Assembly (NCBI GenBank): GCA_009379995.1
Contig: WHSR01000044.1
Location: 1 to 41,568 of the forward strand
Source of the DNA: Streptosporangiales bacterium
GTDB lineage: Bacteria > Actinomycetota > Actinomycetes > Streptosporangiales > WHSR01
Reading direction: 5' to 3'
DNA length: 41,568 bases
In this document: piece after piece, positions 1-7,202 of the stretch
Numbering within the stretch: position 1 is the stretch's first letter
Layout of the letters: each line of letters starts with the position of its first letter
Position numbers and translations under genes: made by a program
The notes under the pieces: model-generated
The model's input: the letters and a program-made list of their open reading frames with translations, nothing else
Databases searched by the model: none
Told to the model about the DNA's origin: nothing

Positions 1-1
1 G

Positions 2-139
2 CTGACCGCCGCCATCGGCGCGTTCATCGACGGCTGGAACAACCACCCACGGCCCTTCACCTGGACCAAACACGCCGACGAGATCCTCGCCAGCATCCGC
101 CGCGCGAAGACTAAAACCAACGTTCTTACAGACCACTAG
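2..139 (+). CDS. IS630-family transposase, C-terminal fragment (partial at left edge)
   Basis: An open frame enters from the left edge and ends at TAG 137-139. It encodes about 45 residues ending in LTDH. The segment FIDGWNNHPRPFTWTKHADE matches the C-terminal tail of IS630-type DDE transposases, where a W-N-x-x-P-x-P-F-x-W-T pattern precedes an A-x-x-I-L helix. The catalytic residues lie outside the window, so integrity cannot be judged. It abuts a damaged conserved gene, consistent with an accessory or rearranged edge. The family call rests on the motif alone. Confidence 0.72.
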   Translation: MTAAIGAFIDGWNNHPRPFTWTKHADEILASIRRAKTKTNVLTDH

Positions 140-340
140 AGGGGACCCCGAGGGTGAGGTCAGGCGCGGGCCACGGAGGTTAGGGACCGGGGAAGGTAGG
201 CGGCGGAACGGGCGCAGGAGCGGGCAGCGTTAAGGGGAAGTCAAACAGCGAGCCTTCGGCTGCCCAGCCCGAGGTGCACCGCCACGTCGAAGCGTTCAGC
301 TACATTCACTGCTAAGAATGACGTGAAGGGAAACAGTCAG
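140..340. other. intergenic region after the IS630 transposase
   Basis: About 200 nt between the transposase stop and the next start hold no convincing gene. An IS terminal inverted repeat and TA target duplication would be expected here, but the other element end is outside the window, so the boundary cannot be placed. A purine-rich GAAGGG at 325-330 is the likely ribosome binding site for the ATG at 341. Confidence 0.4.
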
Positions 341-1180
341 ATGGCGGAACGACGACGACAAGCGGCCGAAGCGGCCGCCGATCCGGCGCCTGCGCCAACT
401 CCAGATGCGAAGACGAACCGGCCGCGGCTGTCGCAGGACGATGTCCCGAGCTACTCCCTTGAGCAGGCCCTGCGGGTCCCTAGGGCAATCGCGGAGAACT
501 ACGCCTACCAGCCGACGCGGCCATTGAACGTGGCCGGTGCGATGAACATGTCGCCGACGTCCGGGCCGTTCAGGATGATTACTGGCGCAGCGGTCGCATA
601 CGGACTCACAACAGGCGCGGCCAGAGCACCCGAGATCGGGATCACGCCGCTCGGCAAGAGAGTCGTGCGACCCACGGCTGAAGCCGACGACGTGGCGGCG
701 AAACGCGAAGCATTGCTCCGGCCGAAGGTCATTGGGGACTTCCTGCGTAGCTACGACGGCGCGGCGCTCCCGCCCGACAACATCGCCAAGAACGTACTCT
801 AAGAGAAAGGTGTGCCCCCCGATCGTCTGGACAACGTGCTGGAGCTGATTATCGAGGGAGCGGAGGCTGTCGGCTTCATCCGGCAGATGGGCGCCAAGCG
901 TTACGTCGACCTCGCCAGCCCGCCCGCCCCCACCAAGGGCGAAGACGCCGACACCGTGTCACAGGAGATCCCGACGACGACCCCTCCGCCACGCGACCTC
1001 GCCAGCGCGTCCACGGGGCCCGTTTCGGTGTCTGTCGGGCCGGGCATTCACATTAACATCGAGATCCACATAGCCGCCGATGCCTCGTCTGAGACCATCG
1101 AGGAGATCTTCCGAAACATGCGCCGGTACGTTCTGAACCGCGATGGACAGGTCAACGATGGTACGACCGGCTCAGAGTGA
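341..1180 (+). pseudogene. conserved winged-helix-like protein split by one in-frame TAA
   Basis: Two open stretches (to 799, and 803-1180) lie in the same frame and are separated only by TAA at 800-802. Read through, they give one continuous protein of about 280 codons. The N-terminal part resembles, from memory, an actinobacterial family of unknown function with a winged-helix-like pattern (SPTSGPFRMITGAAVAYGLT, then ITPLGKRVVRPT). The part after the stop (EKGVPPDRLDNVLELI) continues the expected helix, so the stop probably replaced a Glu codon (GAA to TAA). The C-terminus ends in an alternating strand, GIHINIEIHIAADAS. ATG 341 is chosen over GTG 323 because GAAGGG precedes it. GTG 812 could permit restart and a separate C-terminal product. 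It overlaps the next gene, so the two form a cassette. Function unknown. Confidence 0.6.
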
Positions 1181-1736
1181 CGGCCCCGATCTTGACCTGC
1201 TCCGCCGGGTACGGGAATTTCAGGTGCAAGTACGGCAACCTCGGCAGCGGGTCAAGGCTATTGTGCCCGCGAGAGGACCGCTCTCGGGGCGTGACGCCGA
1301 CGTTCTGGCCCGGCTGCGACGCCACAGGTCCTCACTGGCAGATTCGCTGGAGCAAGCGCTGACGGACCTCAACGACCACACCAGGCTCAGCTATGTTGGA
1401 ACGGCCGCGGAGATCCGCGAGGTGATGCGCGCAACAGTCCAGCTGTTCGCACCCGACGACGAAGTCCGGAACCAACCGTGGTACGAGGGTATCGAGCAGG
1501 GCAGAAAACGAAATCCGAGCCAGGCCGAAAGAATCCGGTATGCAGTCCAGCAGCGAGGCGGAGACAAGGACCAGGCTAAAGGTATTGACGAGGTCGTTGA
1601 CCAGATCGTCGCCAAGATAGGCCGGCATACCTACTCAAGGGGCAGCAGTGCGGTCCATGCCGACGCTGTCCAGGCCGACGTCCGGAAGCTGACTAGCTGG
1701 GTATTCGCGATTCTGGACGAGATTCTGCCGGAGTAA
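1158..1736 (+). CDS. conserved protein, possible HEPN-like or defence-associated nuclease partner
   Basis: This protein of about 192 residues overlaps the previous gene by 23 nt (38 nt if the ATG at 1143 is used). ATG 1158 is preferred because ACAGG precedes it. It looks mainly helical: a basic N-terminus, a helical centre (SYVGTAAEIREVMRATVQLF, then APDDEVRNQPWYE), a low-complexity linker, and a C-terminal helical pair containing YSRGSSAVHADAV. R161 and H167 (numbered from 1158) form R-x5-H, compatible with the Rx4-6H motif of HEPN ribonucleases. From memory it also resembles proteins labelled as predicted pPIWI-associating nucleases. Neither link is proven. The overlap suggests translational coupling with the split gene upstream. 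Confidence 0.55.
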   Translation: MVRPAQSDGPDLDLLRRVREFQVQVRQPRQRVKAIVPARGPLSGRDADVLARLRRHRSSLADSLEQALTDLNDHTRLSYVGTAAEIREVMRATVQLFAPDDEVRNQPWYEGIEQGRKRNPSQAERIRYAVQQRGGDKDQAKGIDEVVDQIVAKIGRHTYSRGSSAVHADAVQADVRKLTSWVFAILDEILPE

Positions 1737-2037
1737 TCGAGGATGAGTGAGCCGTCTTAGGGGTTGGTTGCGGTTCGCTGCCGCGCTACGGTGCCGGGAT
1801 CGTCCGGATGTGTCCAGGGCCGCCACGCGACCGGAACCCCCGCCTGGGGACCCCGAAGCCACGGACCCCACCATTCGGGCATTTGCCGGGCAGCAGGAGC
1901 CGCCCGATTCGCCTAGGGCAGGCTACGGGGTCCGTGGCCCCCAGCCGATGAACCCGGGCGCGTCGGCCCTGACCACATCCGTCCGTCCCCTCCCACCGCC
2001 AGCGACACCGATCCGACCGGCCGCATATGCTCGACCC
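1737..2037. other. intergenic region with a 12-bp inverted repeat
   Basis: About 300 nt lie between the cassette and the zinc-ribbon gene. An open frame runs through most of it in frame with the downstream gene, but the translation is proline- and arginine-rich without family character, so it is not called coding. A perfect 12-nt inverted repeat pairs 1858-1869 (GCCACGGACCCC) with 1927-1938 (GGGGTCCGTGGC) across 57 nt. TATGCT at 2026-2031 is a probable -10 box. Confidence 0.4.
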
Positions 2038-2040
2038 ATG
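2026..2040 (+). promoter_or_regulatory. candidate leaderless promoter (TATGCT -10 box)
   Basis: TATGCT at 2026-2031 is followed by exactly six bases and then the ATG at 2038. This is the TANNNT-N6-start arrangement of actinobacterial leaderless transcripts. No Shine-Dalgarno sequence lies near the ATG, which fits. A -35 box is not evident. Confidence 0.4.
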
Positions 2041-2271
2041 GCCGTCTACCGCCGCCGCACCTGGCCACCCGACAACGGCCCCGACACCTGGACCGTGGAG
2101 GAACAATCCCTCGACATCCGCGCCTCGCTCCCGGACGGGTGGGAACTCATCACCGAGCCGACCGAGTACCCCGAGATCGCCATCTGTTCCCGTCATGGCG
2201 AGGTACGCCTGATCATCGGAGACGACCAGCGGCCCCACTGTCCGCAATGCCTCACCGACCGGGACCGCTGA
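2038..2271 (+). CDS. small zinc-ribbon-like hypothetical protein
   Basis: A 77-residue protein starting MAVYRRRTWPP. The middle (DIRASLPDGWELITEPTEYP) is followed by a possible metal site: C-x2-H in ICSRHGEV and, about 20 residues later, C-x2-C in HCPQC. This C-x2-H/C-x2-C pattern suggests a small zinc ribbon. The frame is open upstream to 1747, but that part looks noncoding, and the ATG at 2038 has a leaderless-type -10 box at the right spacing. Function is unknown. It lies between the cassette and housekeeping genes, so it may belong to either. The conserved-looking Trp, acidic and Cys residues favour a real gene over a chance frame. Confidence 0.5.
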   Translation: MAVYRRRTWPPDNGPDTWTVEEQSLDIRASLPDGWELITEPTEYPEIAICSRHGEVRLIIGDDQRPHCPQCLTDRDR

Positions 2272-2474
2272 CCCGGCCGCGCCGGACGCAGGCCCGCCAG
2301 GCAACGCCACAGCCACGACCGGGAAACGGCGAAGGTGGCAGTACCCGCGCGACACGTCCGACGCGGCACAGGCCAGCTCAGCCACGCGTCAAAGAACTTC
2401 CAGATGATGGTTGGTACACACTTGACAGCGCGGCCTACCGGGTGGACGGCCCATCCATCGGCTAAGAAAGGGTC

Positions 2475-3356
2475 GTGCTCGACGACGTCGTGGACTACCT
2501 GGTCTGCCCGATCTGCGCGGGAGAGATGGCGGTCGCCGGAGCGACGCTGCGCTGCCCGGACGGCCACAGCTTCGACATCGCGCGCCAGGGGTACGCGAAC
2601 CTGCTGCCCGGGGGAGCCCGGCCGCATGCCGCCGACACCGCCGCGATGATCCAGGCGCGCGAGGAGTTCCTCGGCGCCGGCCACTTCGCCGCGCTGGCCG
2701 ACCTGCTCGCCGATCGGGCCGCGGCATCCGTCCGTGGCGCCGGCGGTTGCGTCGTCGACGTCGGCGCGGGCACCGGATACTTCCTCGCCACCGTGCTGAA
2801 CCGGCTGAGCGACCACGTCGGCCTGGCCGTCGACCTGTCCAAGCACGCGGCGCGGCGGGCCGCGCGAGCCCATCCCAGGATCGGCGCCGCGGTGTGCGAC
2901 GCGTGGCGACCGCTCCCGGTGCGAAGCGGGGCCGCGTCGCTGGTTCTCAACGTGTGCGCGCCGCGGAACGGCGCGGAGTTCCGCCGCGTCCTCCGGCCCG
3001 GCGGAGCGCTGCTCGTCGCCACCCCCGCTGCGGACCACCTCGTCGAGCTCGTCGAGCCGCTCGGCCTGCTCTCGGTCGATCCCAGGAAGGGGGAACGGGT
3101 CGGTGCTGCCCTGGACGACCACTTCGAGACGATTGGCCACACGGCGTACGAGACCGGCCTGCGGCTCGCCCGTCACGAGGTTGAGGCGCTCGTGCGGATG
3201 GGGCCGAGCGCGTACCACGTGGACCCGGCCGAACTGGCGGACCGGGTAGCGGCGCTGCCGGAACCCGTCGCGGTCACCGCCTCGTTCACGGTGACGACGA
3301 TGAAGCGCCGGTACCACCGGCCACGACTACCGGCTCGTGATGGACCGGGAAGTTGA
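2475..3356 (+). CDS. rlmA: RlmA-type 23S rRNA (guanine-N1) methyltransferase
   Basis: This 293-residue protein has an N-terminal zinc site (C11, C14, C27, H31, within CPICAGEMAV and RCPDGH) followed by a class I SAM-dependent methyltransferase fold with motif I DVGAGTGYF at about 95-103. This is the RlmA layout: the zinc finger contacts rRNA and the Rossmann domain methylates N1 of G745 (RlmA-I) or G748 (RlmA-II/TlrB). Actinobacterial members are usually the type II form, and G748 methylation can affect tylosin-type macrolide sensitivity. The start is GTG 2475 after AAGAAAGGG, with rather short spacing. The last residues (YHRPRLPARDGPGS) run past the usual family end and overlap the oppositely oriented osmC gene by 71 nt. 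Confidence 0.82.
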   Translation: MLDDVVDYLVCPICAGEMAVAGATLRCPDGHSFDIARQGYANLLPGGARPHAADTAAMIQAREEFLGAGHFAALADLLADRAAASVRGAGGCVVDVGAGTGYFLATVLNRLSDHVGLAVDLSKHAARRAARAHPRIGAAVCDAWRPLPVRSGAASLVLNVCAPRNGAEFRRVLRPGGALLVATPAADHLVELVEPLGLLSVDPRKGERVGAALDDHFETIGHTAYETGLRLARHEVEALVRMGPSAYHVDPAELADRVAALPEPVAVTASFTVTTMKRRYHRPRLPARDGPGS

Positions 3357-3780
3357 CGGAGTTGGCGATGAAGCACCTCTCGTGGGCGATCTTGTGCAAA
3401 CCAACCGCCTTCTCGACCATCTCCGGAGCGGTGACCGTGACCCGCGGCCGCAGCACTACCTCGACGAAGTGCCCGCCGTCGGCACTTTCCACCATGGTGC
3501 CGTGTGCTTCGTCCGCGTAGTCGGTGACGACGATCTCGGCGCCCGCGCACAGATGCAGGTACCACAGCATGTGGCACTGGGACAAAGCGGCGACGAGCAA
3601 CTGCTCCGGGTTCCAGCGGGTGCCGTCGCCACGCAACGCTGGATCGGCGCTACCTGCGATCGGAGGCGGCCCGTCGGCGGTGACGTCGTGCGAGCGGTCG
3701 AAGGCACGGTATCCGCTCGTACCGCTGCCGCGATTGCCCGTCCAGGTAACCGAGACGTCGTAGCTATGGGTCCTGGCCAC
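3286..3780 (-). CDS. OsmC family peroxide-stress protein
   Basis: 164 residues, starting at GTG 3780 with GGAGGT five bases upstream. The two cysteines of the OsmC/Ohr fold are present: C69 in LSQCHM at the start of the central helix and C136 in HERCFIANS. N-P-E-Q-L-L at about 57-62 is the usual OsmC helix start. Such proteins are dimeric thiol peroxidases that reduce organic hydroperoxides, with the active site between subunits. The C-terminal tail GGTGASSSSP appears to be an extension running into the convergent rlmA gene (71-nt overlap). The palindromic element and iclR lie upstream on the same strand, so the element separates osmC from the glycolate operon. Subtype (OsmC, Ohr or YhfA) is not resolved. 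Confidence 0.85.
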   Translation of the reverse strand: MARTHSYDVSVTWTGNRGSGTSGYRAFDRSHDVTADGPPPIAGSADPALRGDGTRWNPEQLLVAALSQCHMLWYLHLCAGAEIVVTDYADEAHGTMVESADGGHFVEVVLRPRVTVTAPEMVEKAVGLHKIAHERCFIANSVNFPVHHEPVVVAGGTGASSSSP

Positions 3781-3795
3781 AGTGAACCTCCATCC

Positions 3796-3862
3796 CCGCC
3801 GAGATCTATGTTGTGGGGGTCGTTTTGTCCGGTTCTGGCCCCCACAACATAGATCTCGGCGG
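3796..3862 (-). repeat. palindromic element, copy 1 (24-bp perfect arms, 19-nt loop)
   Basis: Positions 3796-3819 and 3839-3862 are perfect reverse complements (24 nt; core GAGATCTATGTTGTGG). The 19-nt loop contains, on the minus strand, GAACCGGACAAAACGA. A second copy at 14149-14215 has the same arms and the same loop core. Here it begins seven bases after the iclR stop on the transcribed strand. It could act as a transcription terminator or RNA-processing hairpin, or be a small non-autonomous mobile element. The loop conservation argues against a simple terminator. Confidence 0.85.
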
Positions 3863-3869
3863 TCCGGCG

Positions 3870-4613
3870 TCAGAGGGACTCGCCGAAGGCGTCGGCGACC
3901 TCGGTCATCCGGCGCACCAGGTCGTCCAGGCTCTGCGTCTCGATGCGGCGGGCCGGCCCGGAGATCGACATGCTCGCCACGGTACGTCCCCCGTGCACCA
4001 CGGGCACGGCTACGCAGTGCACGTCCACGTCCTCCCCGCCGCGGTCCACCGCGTACCCCTGGGCTCGCACCTTGGCGAGCTCGTCGAGCAGGGTGGTCAG
4101 GTCGGTGACGGTGTTCGGGGTGCGGCGCGGCAGCCCGGTGCGGCGCAGCGTCTGCTCGGCCTCCTCTTCTGGGCGGCCGGCGAGCAGCACCTTGCCGACC
4201 GCCGTGCAGTGCGGCAGCACGTGCCGCCCGACCTCGGCGAAGATCCGCAGACGTCGGGGTGACGGCACCTGCGCCACGTACACCGCCGAGTCCCCCTCGA
4301 GCACCGCAAGGTTCGCGGTCTCGCCGCTGATCTCGACGAGCCGGGTGAGGTACGGCCGAACCCGCAGGGCCAGCAGTCGCTCCGCCGCCTCACCGAGCCG
4401 CAGCACTGCTCCGCCGAGGGCGTACTTGCGGTCGCTGTTCTGCCGCACGTAGCCACGGGCCGCGAGGGTACGCAGCAGCCGGTGGATGGTCCCGTACGGC
4501 AGCCCGGTGCGCGCGGCGAGTTCGGAGAGCCCCGCATCGCCCTCGGTGCTGGCCAGCATCTCCAGTACGTCCAGGGCCCGTTCCACCGACTGGACCCCTC
4601 CGTCGCCCCGCAT
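3870..4613 (-). CDS. IclR family transcriptional regulator (probable glyoxylate/glycolate regulator)
   Basis: 247 residues: an N-terminal winged helix (about 8-60, including LSELAARTGLPYGTIHRLL) and a C-terminal IclR effector domain ending in VHGGRTVASMSISGPARR. IclR proteins bind small acids; several members (IclR, AllR) respond to glyoxylate and control malate synthase or allantoin genes. Its position as last gene of the aceB-glcDEF operon, eight bases after glcF, supports control of that operon and probably of itself. The likely operator is the AT-rich inverted repeat upstream of aceB (10329-10364). Whether it represses or activates cannot be told. A palindromic hairpin follows its stop codon. 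Confidence 0.88.
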   Translation of the reverse strand: MRGDGGVQSVERALDVLEMLASTEGDAGLSELAARTGLPYGTIHRLLRTLAARGYVRQNSDRKYALGGAVLRLGEAAERLLALRVRPYLTRLVEISGETANLAVLEGDSAVYVAQVPSPRRLRIFAEVGRHVLPHCTAVGKVLLAGRPEEEAEQTLRRTGLPRRTPNTVTDLTTLLDELAKVRAQGYAVDRGGEDVDVHCVAVPVVHGGRTVASMSISGPARRIETQSLDDLVRRMTEVADAFGESL

Positions 4614-4621
4614 GGCCTGCG

Positions 4622-5935
4622 TTACCCCCGTTCCACCAGGGTGCGCGGGTCAAGGCCGCGGATCGAGGCGTCGAGCACCTCGGCGACGTGCGCGACCGCG
4701 ATCCGCCGCCCGAGGGCGACGGATATCTGCATCGCGCAGCCGGGGTTGGCAGTGACGAGCAGCTCGGCGCCGGTCGCGGCGACGTTCGCCGCCTTGCGCT
4801 CGCCCAGGTCGCGGGCGGCCTCGGGCTGCAGAAGGTTGTACACGCCCGCCGAGCCGCAGCAGACCTCCGGTTCCGCGATCTCCCGCAGGTCCAGCTCAGG
4901 TACCCCGCGCAGCAGCGTCCGTGGCTGCGACCGGATGCCCTGGGCGTGGGACAGGTGACACGCGTCGTGGTAGGCCGCCCGCACCGGCAGCGGGCCGCGT
5001 TCGGCCGCCGGCCCAAGCTCGACGAGCAGCTCGGACAGGTCGCGGACCTTGGCGGAGAGCGCCTCCGCCCGGCTCGACTGGGTGTCGGCGAGCAGGAAGC
5101 GGTACTCCTTCATCGCCGAGCCGCACCCAGCGGCGTTCACCACTATCGCGTCGACCCCAGCGCGTTCGAACGTCTCGATGGTGCGCTCGGCGAAGCCGAC
5201 CGCCTCCTCCTCCCGTCCGGTGTGCAGGGAGAGCGCGCCACAGCAGCCCTGGGACCGAGGCACCACGACGTCGCAGCCCTCGCTGGCGAGCACCCGGGCG
5301 GTCGCCCGGTTGACCTCGGGGAAGAAGACGCTCTGCACGCAGCCGGTGAGCATGCCGACGACCGCCCGCCGCTTTCCGCGGGCCGGGACGAACTCGGGTA
5401 CCCCGCGCAGCTTGTCCAGCGGGGGAGCGAGGGATTCCATGGCGGCGAGGCTGGGGGAGAGCCGATCCAGCAGGCCGCTGCGGCGGACCTGCGCGGCCAG
5501 CCCGCTGCGCTGGTAGAGCCGAAGCGGACCGCGCAGCGCCCGCAGCCGCCGGGGGTACGGGAACAACGCAAAGATCGTCTCGCGCAGCAGCCGGCTCCAC
5601 CGGTCGCGCGGGTGCCGACGCTCGACCTGGGCCCGGGTCGCCTCGATGAGCCGGTCGTAGGCCACTCCCGAGGGGCACGAGGTCACGCAGGCCATGCAGC
5701 CGAGGCACCGGTCGAAGTGCTCGGCCATGGTGGGCGTGAGCGGCTCGCCCTCCAGGCCCTCCTTCATCAGGTAGATGCGCCCGCGGGGTGAGTCCATCTC
5801 CTCGCCCCACAGCAGGTAGGTGGGGCAGGTGTTCAGGCAGAAGCCGCAGTGCACGCAGTCGTTGATGAGCTCCATCTGCGGCGGGTGGTGTGCGTCGAAC
5901 GCCCCGGTGGCTGTGTTCGCGGTCCTGTCGGTCAA
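4622..5935 (-). CDS. glcF: glycolate oxidase iron-sulfur subunit GlcF
   Basis: About 437 residues carrying two 4Fe-4S motifs: CVHCGFCLNTC (C27, C30, C33, C37) and CLGCMACVTSC (C77, C80, C83, C87). Two CCG (DUF3390-type) domains follow, with QGCCGAL and EVCCGSAG signatures, as in GlcF and heterodisulfide reductase subunits. GlcF passes electrons from the GlcD/GlcE flavins to the quinone pool at the membrane face. The start is taken as TTG 5935, because GGAGGG lies seven bases upstream and the codon follows the glcE stop by one base (TGA-C-TTG). The longer open frame to 5968 would overlap glcE by 32 nt and lacks family similarity. All ligand cysteines are present, so the subunit looks functional. 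Confidence 0.9.
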   Translation of the reverse strand: MTDRTANTATGAFDAHHPPQMELINDCVHCGFCLNTCPTYLLWGEEMDSPRGRIYLMKEGLEGEPLTPTMAEHFDRCLGCMACVTSCPSGVAYDRLIEATRAQVERRHPRDRWSRLLRETIFALFPYPRRLRALRGPLRLYQRSGLAAQVRRSGLLDRLSPSLAAMESLAPPLDKLRGVPEFVPARGKRRAVVGMLTGCVQSVFFPEVNRATARVLASEGCDVVVPRSQGCCGALSLHTGREEEAVGFAERTIETFERAGVDAIVVNAAGCGSAMKEYRFLLADTQSSRAEALSAKVRDLSELLVELGPAAERGPLPVRAAYHDACHLSHAQGIRSQPRTLLRGVPELDLREIAEPEVCCGSAGVYNLLQPEAARDLGERKAANVAATGAELLVTANPGCAMQISVALGRRIAVAHVAEVLDASIRGLDPRTLVERG

Positions 5936-5936
5936 G

Positions 5937-7202
5937 TCAGATCCCTCCGACGAACCGGCCCGGAGCAAGCCGGTGCTGTGGGTCGAACTGGTCCTTGAGG
6001 CGGCCCATGAGGCCGAGCGCCGGTACCGGTCCCCAAACGTCGACGGCGTCCCGTACCGCGCGGGGCGCGTGCAGGACCACCGCGCTTCCGTCGTGGCGCG
6101 CGACCGCGGGACGCAGCACGGCCAGGAACTCCGCGGCCGCTGCCGGCTCGGTGCCCACCGGGAGACCGACGTGCAGCAGACCCCCCGCGGAGCCGCGCAC
6201 CGCTGGGGTGAGGCCGGCGCTCCGCGCCGCCCGCGCGACGGCGGCCAGCAGGTGCGGCAGCGCGGATACCTCGGCGGCCAGCTTCACCAGCACGCCGTCC
6301 GGGTCGGTGGGATGGCGGCCCCACCATGCCGGCGGCTTCGTGCCGACCTCGGCCCCGTCGGCCCCGCCGAACCCGTTCCCGAGCAGGCGTGCCGCGGCTT
6401 CGGCGCGGGTGGTGACTCCCTCGGCGACACCCTCCAGCAGCACCCCGATCGCGATCGGCGCATCCGGTGCCGGCCGGTCGATCTCGACCGCCGCCGGCAC
6501 CAGCTGGGAGTGCAGAAGCGCCTGGAGACGCTCGTGTGCTGCCCCCTCGTCGGGAGCCGTCCAGGTCACCACCTGGCTCGCCGCCGGGAGCGGGTGGAGC
6601 CGGAAGATCGCCTCGACGATGAGGCCGAGGGTGCCGTACGAGCCGGTGAAGAGCTTGCCCAGGTCGTACCCGGCCACGTTCTTGACGACCTTGCCGCCGG
6701 AGCGGGCGATCATGCCGTCGGCCCGGACGACGGTGATCCCGATGAGCAGGTCGCGCGGCCCGCCGTGGAGCAGCCGACGGGGGCCGCTGGTCCCGGTCGC
6801 GAGCATCCCGCCCACCGTCGAGCCGAGGACCGGCTCGTCGAGGGCGAGTTCCTGACCGTGCGCGGCCAGCGCGACCTGAAGCCTTCCGAGCGTCAGGCCG
6901 GACTGCACCCGTACGACCAGGTCCCCGGCGGCGTGTTCCAGGACACGGTCCAGCCGGCCGGTGTCGACGACAAGATCGACGCCGGCCGGTGGGCTTCCCC
7001 AATCAAGCTTGGTGCCCGCGCCGCGTGGCACGACCCGCAGCCCACGCTCGGCGGCGGCCCGCATCACCTCGGCCGCCGACTCCACGGAATCCGGCCGGGC
7101 GACGTAGTCGGGTACTATCCCGTCGACGGCGTCGGCGTCGCTGCCCCCCGATACCTCGCACGCCTTGGCCAGGGCCGCCAGGGCCTCCTCCCTCGGATGC
7201 AT
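5937..7202 (-). CDS. glcE: glycolate oxidase FAD-binding subunit GlcE
   Basis: A 421-residue FAD-linked oxidase of the VAO/PCMH type. The pyrophosphate-binding region is LRVVPRGAGTKLDWG near residue 55, and KVVKNVAGYDLGKLFTGSYG is typical of GlcE. In the GlcDEF complex it is the second FAD-binding subunit and is shorter than GlcD. The ATG at 7202 overlaps the glcD stop by one base (TGATG), which implies translational coupling. The frame stays open further upstream into glcD, but that part is arginine-rich and is the wrong frame of glcD. It is followed by glcF with no real gap. No substitution that would inactivate it was noticed. Confidence 0.88.
   Translation of the reverse strand: MHPREEALAALAKACEVSGGSDADAVDGIVPDYVARPDSVESAAEVMRAAAERGLRVVPRGAGTKLDWGSPPAGVDLVVDTGRLDRVLEHAAGDLVVRVQSGLTLGRLQVALAAHGQELALDEPVLGSTVGGMLATGTSGPRRLLHGGPRDLLIGITVVRADGMIARSGGKVVKNVAGYDLGKLFTGSYGTLGLIVEAIFRLHPLPAASQVVTWTAPDEGAAHERLQALLHSQLVPAAVEIDRPAPDAPIAIGVLLEGVAEGVTTRAEAAARLLGNGFGGADGAEVGTKPPAWWGRHPTDPDGVLVKLAAEVSALPHLLAAVARAARSAGLTPAVRGSAGGLLHVGLPVGTEPAAAAEFLAVLRPAVARHDGSAVVLHAPRAVRDAVDVWGPVPALGLMGRLKDQFDPQHRLAPGRFVGGI

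Noticed and set aside
2139..2465. Open frame with an ELPDDGWYTLDSAAY tail before rlmA
   Set aside because: The tail looks a little protein-like, but most of it is another frame of the zinc-ribbon gene and there is no start or family support.
5935..5968. Longer GlcF start at 5968
   Set aside because: Would overlap glcE by 32 nt; the TTG at 5935 has a good Shine-Dalgarno sequence and sits directly behind the glcE stop.
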